Program-made: the position numbers and the translations under genes | NCBI GenBank assembly: GCA_004557285.1 | Contig: SFEK01000038.1 | Coordinates: 1 to 16,138, forward strand | DNA from: Bacteroidales bacterium | GTDB taxonomy: Bacteria; Bacteroidota; Bacteroidia; Bacteroidales; Bacteroidaceae | DNA: 16,138 nucleotides | Direction of reading: 5' to 3' | The notes under the pieces: generated by a model | What the model saw: only the letters and a program-made list of their open reading frames with translations | Database searches by the model: none | Told to the model about the DNA's origin: nothing | Shown: piece by piece, positions 9,123-13,609 of the stretch | Position numbering within the stretch: position 1 is the stretch's first letter | How the letters are laid out: each line of letters begins with the position of its first letter

Positions 9123-10391
9123 ATGGTACAATTCATAGCTATCAGCATCATCGTGTTCCTCGTGGTTATCCTCTCCATGGTAACCATGCTGCTCGTGGCC
9201 AAGCGTTTCCTTTCGCCCAGCGGCAACGTGAACATCGAAATCAACGGCGACAAGACCATCACCGTGCCACAGGGTTCATCGCTCATGGCCACGCTCAACG
9301 AAAACGGCATCTACCTGCCCTCGGCCTGCGGCGGCAAGTCGAGCTGCGGACAGTGCAAGGTGCAGGTGCTTGAGGGTGGTGGCGAAATACTCGACTCTGA
9401 GCGGCCACACTTCTCGCGCAAGCAAATCAAGGACCATTGGCGACTGGGATGCCAGTGCAAGGTGAAGGGCGACCTCAAGATACGCGTGCCCGAAAGCGTG
9501 CTCGGCGTGAAAGAGTGGGAGTGTACGGTCATCAGCAACCGCAACGTGAGCTCGTTCATCAAGGAATTTATCGTGGCCTTGCCCCCGGGCGAACACATGG
9601 ACTTCGTGCCCGGTTCGTATGCACAAATCAAGATTCCTGCCTACGGCACCATCGACTATGACAAGGATTTCGACAAGGCCGACATCGGCGACACCTACAA
9701 GCCCATGTGGGACAAGTTCAACATCTTCTCGGTCAAGGCACACAACGACACGCCCACCGTCAGGGCCTACTCCATGGCCAACTATCCCGCCGAGGGCGAC
9801 CGTATCATGCTCACCGTGCGCATTGCCACACCGCCTTTCAAGCCAAGGCCACAGGTGGGTTTCCAGGATGTTCCGGCAGGCATCGCCTCGTCGTACATCT
9901 TCAGCCGCAAGCCCGGCGACAAGGTCATCATGAGCGGTCCTTACGGCGAATTCCGCCCCATCTTCGACAGCAAGAAAGAGATGATATGGGTAGGTGGTGG
10001 TGCAGGAATGGCACCTTTGCGCTCGCAGATCATGCACATGACGAGAACGCTGAACACCCGCGACCGTGAGATGCACTATTTCTACGGCGCACGCTCGCTG
10101 GTGGAGGTGTTCTACCTCGACGACTTCCTGCAGTTGGAAAAGGATTTCAGCAATTTCCACTTCCACCTGGCACTCGACCGCCCCGACCCCGAGGCCGACA
10201 AGGCGGGTGTGAAATACACCGCAGGATTTGTGCACGAAGTGATGTACAACACTTACCTCAAGGACGTGGATTCGCCCGAAGACATCGAATACTACATGTG
10301 TGGCCCCGGCCCGATGAGCAACGCCGTGGTCAAGATGCTCGACAGTCTTGGCGTGGAGCCCGAGTCTATCATGTACGACAATTTCGGATAA
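9123..10391 (+). CDS. nqrF: Na+-translocating NADH:quinone reductase subunit F (NADH-oxidising)
   Basis: 422 residues. One N-terminal membrane helix (3-26) is followed by a 2Fe-2S ferredoxin domain with ligands Cys69, Cys75, Cys78 (SACGGKSSCGQCK) and Cys110 (RLGCQC). Next come an FAD-binding domain with RAYSMANYP (214-222) and GPYGEF, and an NADH-binding domain with VGGGAGMAPLRS (290-301) and CGPGPM (393-398), ending in YDNFG. This is the entry subunit: it takes hydride from NADH to FAD and then passes electrons through 2Fe-2S to the NqrD/E centre. Domain order and length agree with the family with nothing missing. Last gene of the operon, followed 18 bases later by a hairpin terminator. Confidence 0.96.
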   Translation: MVQFIAISIIVFLVVILSMVTMLLVAKRFLSPSGNVNIEINGDKTITVPQGSSLMATLNENGIYLPSACGGKSSCGQCKVQVLEGGGEILDSERPHFSRKQIKDHWRLGCQCKVKGDLKIRVPESVLGVKEWECTVISNRNVSSFIKEFIVALPPGEHMDFVPGSYAQIKIPAYGTIDYDKDFDKADIGDTYKPMWDKFNIFSVKAHNDTPTVRAYSMANYPAEGDRIMLTVRIATPPFKPRPQVGFQDVPAGIASSYIFSRKPGDKVIMSGPYGEFRPIFDSKKEMIWVGGGAGMAPLRSQIMHMTRTLNTRDREMHYFYGARSLVEVFYLDDFLQLEKDFSNFHFHLALDRPDPEADKAGVKYTAGFVHEVMYNTYLKDVDSPEDIEYYMCGPGPMSNAVVKMLDSLGVEPESIMYDNFG

Positions 10392-10409
10392 AACAGATAC
10401 CTGGAACAC

Positions 10410-10443
10410 AAAGTGGGGGATGCAGCGTTGCACCCCCCACTTT
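10410..10443. terminator. Rho-independent terminator, shared by convergent nqrF and the glycosyltransferase gene
   Basis: AAAGTGGGGG at 10410-10419 pairs perfectly with CCCCCACTTT at 10434-10443. The loop can pair further through TGCA at 10421-10424 and 10429-10432. T-rich sequence (TTTATTTGCTT) follows on the plus strand. The stem is flanked by A and T on both sides and lies between two convergent stop codons, so it could act in both directions. Confidence 0.85.
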
Positions 10444-10477
10444 ATTTGCTTATGATTCACCCAAATATCCTCAAGCA

Positions 10478-11449
10478 TCACCTGCCGCGCAGCACCGCCG
10501 CACACAACTTGCGCACAAAACCATGCCGCGAGAGGCGACTGAAGAGTGCATATTTGGTGGTGTAGTTTTCCTTGGGCAGAGGATACAGCCCCAGTTGCTC
10601 CAGTCGTTTCAGTCGGGCGTCGAGCTGGTTGGCCGAACGGGTGAGTTTCACCGTGAGCAACACATAGTCCATGGTGAGTTGCGCCACACGCCGCCTCATG
10701 GCCTGCTGCTCGCGTCGCGGCAGCGAGTCGATTTTGTTGCTCAGACCGATGATGATTTGCTCGGCATCGTTGAGCCGTTTCAGGGTGGAACGCCTGGCCG
10801 TGTCGTGGCTGATGGAAACGTTGCGTTTGCGGTAGAAATAGGCGGGGATGTCGGTGTCGTAGATTTTTTCGGCACGCAGCATGAGCAGCGGCGTGAACTC
10901 CTCGTCCTCGTTCAGCAGTCCGGGCGTGAAGAGCAGGTTGCCGAGAATACGGCGACTGAAGGCATAGCCCCACACGGGTGTGCGCAGGTTGTGGTGTCGC
11001 ATGTAGGTGGTGCCGTCGGTGGCCTCGGGCATCTTGAACACAGCTGCCACCTGCATGTTGTCGGCAGGTTTGAACAGCACCATGTCGGGGTGCTCATACC
11101 TGATGATGTCGAGGCAATGCTCATAGCCTGCGCTGACGAGACAGTCGTCGGCATCCACAAACTGGATGTATTCGCCGGTGGCCAGCATCAGCCCCGTGTT
11201 TCGCGCCACGCCGGGCCCCTGGTTGCGCTGCCTGACATACACCAATTGGTGGCTATATCCATGCAAATCGTTGATAATCGACGTTTCTGACCCATCATCA
11301 ACGAGGATAATCTCACGTTCTGCGGGGCGCATGGAGAGGTTGAGGATGCTGTCGAGGCACTCTCTGACCATGGCCAAAGGCAGATTGTAACATGTCAATA
11401 TAAAACTGACAAGTGGCTTGTTTTGCGCTTGTTTTCGGTTATTCATCAT
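10478..11449 (-). CDS. Family 2 glycosyltransferase
   Basis: 323 residues with a GT-A fold signature at the N-terminus: KPLVSFILTCYN (11-22), VDDGS (50-54) for nucleotide binding, NQGPGVARNTG (76-86), and the metal-binding FVDADD (97-102, DxD-like). NEDEEF (180-185) suits the catalytic base region. Family role: transfer of a sugar from a nucleotide-sugar to an acceptor, usually in LPS, capsule or glycoprotein glycan synthesis; donor and acceptor cannot be told. No membrane segment is apparent. The last 120 residues are basic and helix-rich, possibly for membrane or acceptor contact. Two adjacent ATG codons (11447-11449, 11444-11446) are possible starts. The gene stands alone, convergent with nqrF, with no other glycan genes in view. 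Confidence 0.88.
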   Translation of the reverse strand: MMNNRKQAQNKPLVSFILTCYNLPLAMVRECLDSILNLSMRPAEREIILVDDGSETSIINDLHGYSHQLVYVRQRNQGPGVARNTGLMLATGEYIQFVDADDCLVSAGYEHCLDIIRYEHPDMVLFKPADNMQVAAVFKMPEATDGTTYMRHHNLRTPVWGYAFSRRILGNLLFTPGLLNEDEEFTPLLMLRAEKIYDTDIPAYFYRKRNVSISHDTARRSTLKRLNDAEQIIIGLSNKIDSLPRREQQAMRRRVAQLTMDYVLLTVKLTRSANQLDARLKRLEQLGLYPLPKENYTTKYALFSRLSRHGFVRKLCAAVLRGR

Positions 11450-11450
11450 G

Positions 11451-11481
11451 CAAAATTACCACTTTTTCCCTAATCTTGCAA
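11451..11481 (-). promoter_or_regulatory. Promoter of the glycosyltransferase gene, abutting its start codon
   Basis: On the minus strand TTG at 11481-11479, 20 bases, then TAATTTTG at 11458-11451: an excellent fit to the Bacteroidota -33/-7 pattern. Only one base separates the -7 box from the first ATG, so the transcript would begin within or right at the paired ATGs. Confidence 0.65.
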
Positions 11482-11563
11482 TATTTTCGCATACTTTGTC
11501 GTGCTAAAAACACCTCATCCTTGTTGTCGTGAAAACATCACCTCGCTACACACACCCCTTGAA

Positions 11564-11593
11564 AATCTGACAGTTCTGACAGTTCTGACAGTT
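11564..11593. repeat. Left arm of 30-bp perfect inverted repeat (3 x TCTGACAGT)
   Basis: Three exact tandem copies of TCTGACAGT occupy 11566-11592, with AA before and T after. The complement of the whole 30-bp segment recurs at 11767-11796. Each 9-bp unit holds CTG-A-CAG, itself a palindrome around one central base, so a dimeric or multimeric protein could bind at 9-base steps. Iteron-like or operator-like; function unknown. Confidence 0.9.
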
Positions 11594-11638
11594 ATTTTCG
11601 CCCCAAAAATCGGGTTCGTTTTTTTACATGGAGTGAAT

Positions 11639-11676
11639 TTTATTTATATATATAATATATTATATATATAAATAAA
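11639..11676. repeat. 38-bp A+T-only perfect palindrome
   Basis: The segment reads identically on both strands over all 38 bases (arms of 19, no loop, centre between 11657 and 11658). It begins TTTATTTATATATAT and contains no G or C. It lies between the two inverted-repeat arms, somewhat off their midpoint (11680). It could melt easily or extrude a cruciform; it is a poor rho-independent terminator because the stem has no G:C pairs. Confidence 0.9.
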
Positions 11677-11766
11677 CTATTTCTACTATAAACATTATCA
11701 ACCTCAGCACACCCCCTGTTTTCTGTGTTTTTCGCGGTGTTTTTGGGTGGATAAGGGACCCGAAAC

Positions 11767-11796
11767 AACTGTCAGAACTGTCAGAACTGTCAGATT
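11767..11796. repeat. Right arm of 30-bp perfect inverted repeat (3 x ACTGTCAGA)
   Basis: Exact reverse complement of 11564-11593, separated from it by 173 bases. It lies 53 bases upstream of the -33 box of the HU-HIG gene promoter, a plausible distance for a regulatory or architectural site. Confidence 0.9.
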
Positions 11797-11849
11797 CTGC
11801 CGAAAAGCACGAAATCCGGGACAAACCGCGCCGACATTCAGGACAACTA

Positions 11850-11880
11850 TTGCATCGGGGGCGAATAATGCGTAACTTTG
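11850..11880 (+). promoter_or_regulatory. Promoter of the HU-HIG gene
   Basis: TTG at 11850-11852, 20 bases, then TAACTTTG at 11873-11880: a full match to the Bacteroidota -33/-7 pattern. It gives a leader of about 165 bases before the ATG at 12051. Confidence 0.65.
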
Positions 11881-11891
11881 CAGTGGTTGAT

Positions 11892-11966
11892 GAGCCGACT
11901 GGATGCAGCTGCCGAGCCGACTCAAAAGACCTTGAGATTCGGTTTGACGCGCGGATTGAGCCGACT
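11892..11966 (+). repeat. Three GAGCCGACT direct repeats in the HU-HIG leader
   Basis: GAGCCGACT occurs at 11892-11900, 11914-11922 and 11958-11966, with start-to-start steps of 22 and 44 bases; the last two copies share GAGCCGACTCAA. They lie just downstream of the promoter, inside the presumed leader. The regular phasing, close to two helical turns, suggests a DNA-binding site rather than an RNA element, but either is possible. Confidence 0.75.
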
Positions 11967-11992
11967 CAACACACCAGTATCAATCGGGCCGG

Positions 11993-12013
11993 GCCTGTGC
12001 CGCCGCCACAGGC
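11993..12013 (+). promoter_or_regulatory. Leader hairpin upstream of HU-HIG
   Basis: GCCTGTG at 11993-11999 pairs perfectly with CACAGGC at 12007-12013 across a 7-base loop (CCGCCGC). It ends 37 bases before the ATG and has no U-tract, so it is not an evident terminator. It may modulate translation or mRNA stability. Confidence 0.5.
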
Positions 12014-12050
12014 AAGCACCAAGTCCCACACCGGCAGTGGGCATGAGATT

Positions 12051-12836
12051 ATGGCATTACAAGTACAAATGGTTGTTTCGGAAAACAAGATGATTGGTGA
12101 GAAAATCGTCAGTCCTCGTCTGGTGAATCTCCAGTCGCTGGCCTTCGACGACTTCTGCGACTTTGTCGCTCAGGGTTCCACCGTGACCGCCGCCGACGTG
12201 AGTGCGGTGATGAAACAGCTGGAGAAGAACATCCCCTTCATCCTCTCGCTCAACACCAAGGTCAACGTGTCGCCCGAGGGGCTCGTGTTCCGTCCCTCCG
12301 TCAAGGGCAGCATCACCCAGAGCCAGCTGGCGGCCAAACTGTCGGCACGCAGGCAGGCCTACCTCGATGCCGGCGACACGGAGAGTGCAGAGAAAATCAA
12401 CGTGAACCGCCCATTGGAGTCGGCCGACCTCTCGGTGAACGACCTGCAGGCCTGCATCGTCATCGACCTGCCCAAGCGTTGGGACACCCGTTTCAAGCAG
12501 CAGGTGGAGTTCAAGCGCGTGACCAAGGGCGCCAACATGATGAGCGACAGCGAAAACGGTGATGACACCACCTACACCCTCAGCGTCAGCACCGCCAACC
12601 CCGCCATGGGAACGGTTGACACGAGCGTGAACAAGAGCTATGCCCCCGGCACTCTGGTCACTGTGAAGGCCACACCTGCATCGGGCTATGCCTTCGACCA
12701 GTGGAGCGACGGCAACACCTCGGCCACCCGCACACTGACCATGAACGGCAACCTCAACCTGGTGGCCTCGTTCAAGACCAACACCTCTTCGGGCAGCGGC
12801 AGCGACGAGGAAGGCGGCGGCGGACTGGGTGCCTGA
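12051..12836 (+). CDS. HU-HIG family DNA-binding protein with an InlB-like beta repeat and Gly-rich tail
   Basis: 261 residues starting MALQVQMVVSENK. Residues 1-158 fit the Bacteroidota HU-like (HU-HIG) family: FDDFCDFVAQGSTVTAADVS is the helical HU start, followed by VMKQLEKNIPFILSLNTKVN and the strand region VSPEGLVFRPSVKG. Residues 173-243 look like a divergent InlB/Listeria-Bacteroides beta repeat (YTLSVSTANPAMGTVDTSV, then GYAFDQWSDG). The tail is SGSGSDEEGGGGLGA. The family name itself denotes HU fused to wHTH, Ig or glycine-rich parts. There is no signal peptide, so it should be cytoplasmic despite a repeat usually seen in surface proteins. The frame is open upstream to 11850, but the promoter lies inside that stretch, so 12051 is the first usable ATG. 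Convergent with the DUF5675-like gene. Role inferred: DNA structuring, possibly at the nearby repeats. Confidence 0.8.
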   Translation: MALQVQMVVSENKMIGEKIVSPRLVNLQSLAFDDFCDFVAQGSTVTAADVSAVMKQLEKNIPFILSLNTKVNVSPEGLVFRPSVKGSITQSQLAAKLSARRQAYLDAGDTESAEKINVNRPLESADLSVNDLQACIVIDLPKRWDTRFKQQVEFKRVTKGANMMSDSENGDDTTYTLSVSTANPAMGTVDTSVNKSYAPGTLVTVKATPASGYAFDQWSDGNTSATRTLTMNGNLNLVASFKTNTSSGSGSDEEGGGGLGA

Positions 12837-12881
12837 TGCAGTCTGTTGACAGTCGTTGCGGCATGCGATAGGAGGTAGTTA

Positions 12882-12935
12882 ATGCCGTTCGGCATGCGGC
12901 GGTTCTCTCTTTTTGGCTGCCATTCGACGTACTAA
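12882..12935 (+). CDS. Possible 17-codon mini-ORF behind a strong ribosome-binding site
   Basis: AGGAGG at 12870-12875 stands 6 bases before ATG at 12882, opening a short frame (MPFGMRRFSLFGCHSTY) that ends at 12935. It sits 45 bases after HU-HIG. In other Bacteroidales a small hydrophobic 'smalltalk' protein of about 30 residues is often annotated at this position beside HU-type genes; this peptide is shorter and not clearly hydrophobic, so it may be a decayed relic or chance. Only the spacing and strength of the Shine-Dalgarno argue for it. Two CGGCATGCG copies (12859-12867 and 12890-12898) flank and enter it. Confidence 0.2.
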   Translation: MPFGMRRFSLFGCHSTY

Positions 12936-12986
12936 TTCGGAATTTGCACCCGTTAGACAACACGCATGGCGAGCCTACGCAAAAGA

Positions 12987-13012
12987 AAGGTGCGGTGATA
13001 CAGCCGCACCTT
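12987..13012. terminator. Hairpin terminator shared by convergent HU-HIG and DUF5675-like genes
   Basis: AAGGTGCGG at 12987-12995 pairs perfectly with CCGCACCTT at 13004-13012 over an 8-base loop. On the plus strand it is followed by CTGTTGCTTTTATT, on the minus strand by TCTTTTGC. It lies 10 bases past the minus-strand stop at 13022. Likely bidirectional. Confidence 0.75.
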
Positions 13013-13021
13013 CTGTTGCTT

Positions 13022-13402
13022 TTATTCCACTATCGTCATGTCGATGCTGTGCCCGCGAGCCAGGCTCTTGCGCAGCCGCTCATAGAGCACATTGAAGGCC
13101 GCAGCCGACTTCTTGACACATCCCGGCACCAGTTGTTCGCCCACGATGATGTTGGCACAGCGCAGGCAGAACACCCCGTTGCCCATCATCACCATGGCCT
13201 TAGGCTGGTTGTCGTCGCCGCTGAAGAGGCAGGGCATCTTTCTGGCCAACGACCTGATATAGACGATTTCCACCCGATAACGCCCAGGGGGCAGACACCA
13301 TACGGCATTTTCCACGGTGTGGCACACCTTGATGCCATCAATCACCATTTCTCCGTCAACGCTTTGCTTGCGTCTCGTTGTTCTTATGATTTCTATTTTC
13401 AT
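13022..13402 (-). CDS. Divergent DUF5675-like small protein
   Basis: 126 residues. The pattern matches my recollection of DUF5675, a family of unknown function found in Bacteroidota and phages: basic start KIEIIRTTRRKQS, then DGEMVIDGIKVCHTVEN, then PPGRYRVEI (39-46), then MGNGVFCLRCANIIVGE (73-89) and the C-terminal SAAAFNVLYERLRKSL. In typical members the region near residue 73 reads roughly H-x-GN followed by GC; here the His position is Met and Cys82 stands where the Cys is expected. No signal peptide or membrane segment. Its stop is just upstream of a shared terminator. No clear promoter is seen immediately upstream; it may be read from the DUF3987 promoter through a 207-base gap that holds a REP-like element. 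In many Bacteroidales an amidase gene occupies this place beside HU-type genes, so a link to cell-wall lysis is possible but unproven. Confidence 0.6.
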   Translation of the reverse strand: MKIEIIRTTRRKQSVDGEMVIDGIKVCHTVENAVWCLPPGRYRVEIVYIRSLARKMPCLFSGDDNQPKAMVMMGNGVFCLRCANIIVGEQLVPGCVKKSAAAFNVLYERLRKSLARGHSIDMTIVE

Positions 13403-13457
13403 ACTATAGTCGTTTAAAGATTATTTTTTGTTTCATCCGAAATATGGAGTGACGCTT

Positions 13458-13540
13458 TTGCCCCTTCAGGGCGTATTGACCACTTCAACCTACCCAGGGC
13501 GTTGCCCTGGGCTATGCACTGCTGCCCCTTCAGGGCGTAA
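13458..13540. repeat. REP-like palindromic element
   Basis: Two identical GCCCCTTCAGGGCG segments (13460-13473 and 13524-13537) flank a central perfect hairpin, CCCAGGGC (13493-13500), GTT, GCCCTGGG (13504-13511). From memory, sequence of this type is interspersed in intergenic regions of many Bacteroidota genomes and gives spurious translations containing LLPLQG. It lies between two minus-strand genes and could form stable RNA or DNA hairpins that stabilise or attenuate a shared transcript. Confidence 0.75.
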
Positions 13541-13609
13541 AACAATAGGTGAAAATGGCTACACTACATCATGCAGCAATATATCATCGCTCGGAATACC
13601 GGATGAGCC

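Larger units (their letters stand above)
11450..12050. other. 600-base gene-free region with clustered repeats
   Basis: No credible gene is seen here on either strand. From left to right it holds the glycosyltransferase promoter, the left arm of a 30-bp inverted repeat, a T-rich stretch, a 38-bp A+T palindrome, the right arm, a plus-strand promoter, three GAGCCGACT repeats and a leader hairpin. Each is listed separately. The 11597-11640 and 11677-11766 stretches show nothing further that I can name. Confidence 0.7.

Noticed and set aside
4512..10391. Rnf electron-transport operon instead of Nqr
   Set aside because: The gene order A-F, the NqrA-type first subunit and an NADH/FAD/2Fe-2S NqrF are diagnostic of Nqr; no RnfB or RnfC-type ferredoxin cysteine clusters are seen.
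9276..10973. 565-codon minus-strand open frame opposite nqrF and overlapping the glycosyltransferase
   Set aside because: No domain recognised; it crosses a strong terminator and two well-supported genes in other frames.
11564..11796. CRISPR array
   Set aside because: The repeats are 9-bp tandem units without unique spacers, and no cas gene is present.
11704..11925. Minus-strand 73-codon frame containing LTVLTVLTV
   Set aside because: The repeated residues are just the 9-bp repeat read in frame; no start context and no family.
11850..12050. 67-codon N-terminal extension of the HU-HIG frame
   Set aside because: The promoter -7 box lies at 11873-11880 inside the extension, and the extension carries the repeats and hairpin; the family-like sequence begins at 12051.
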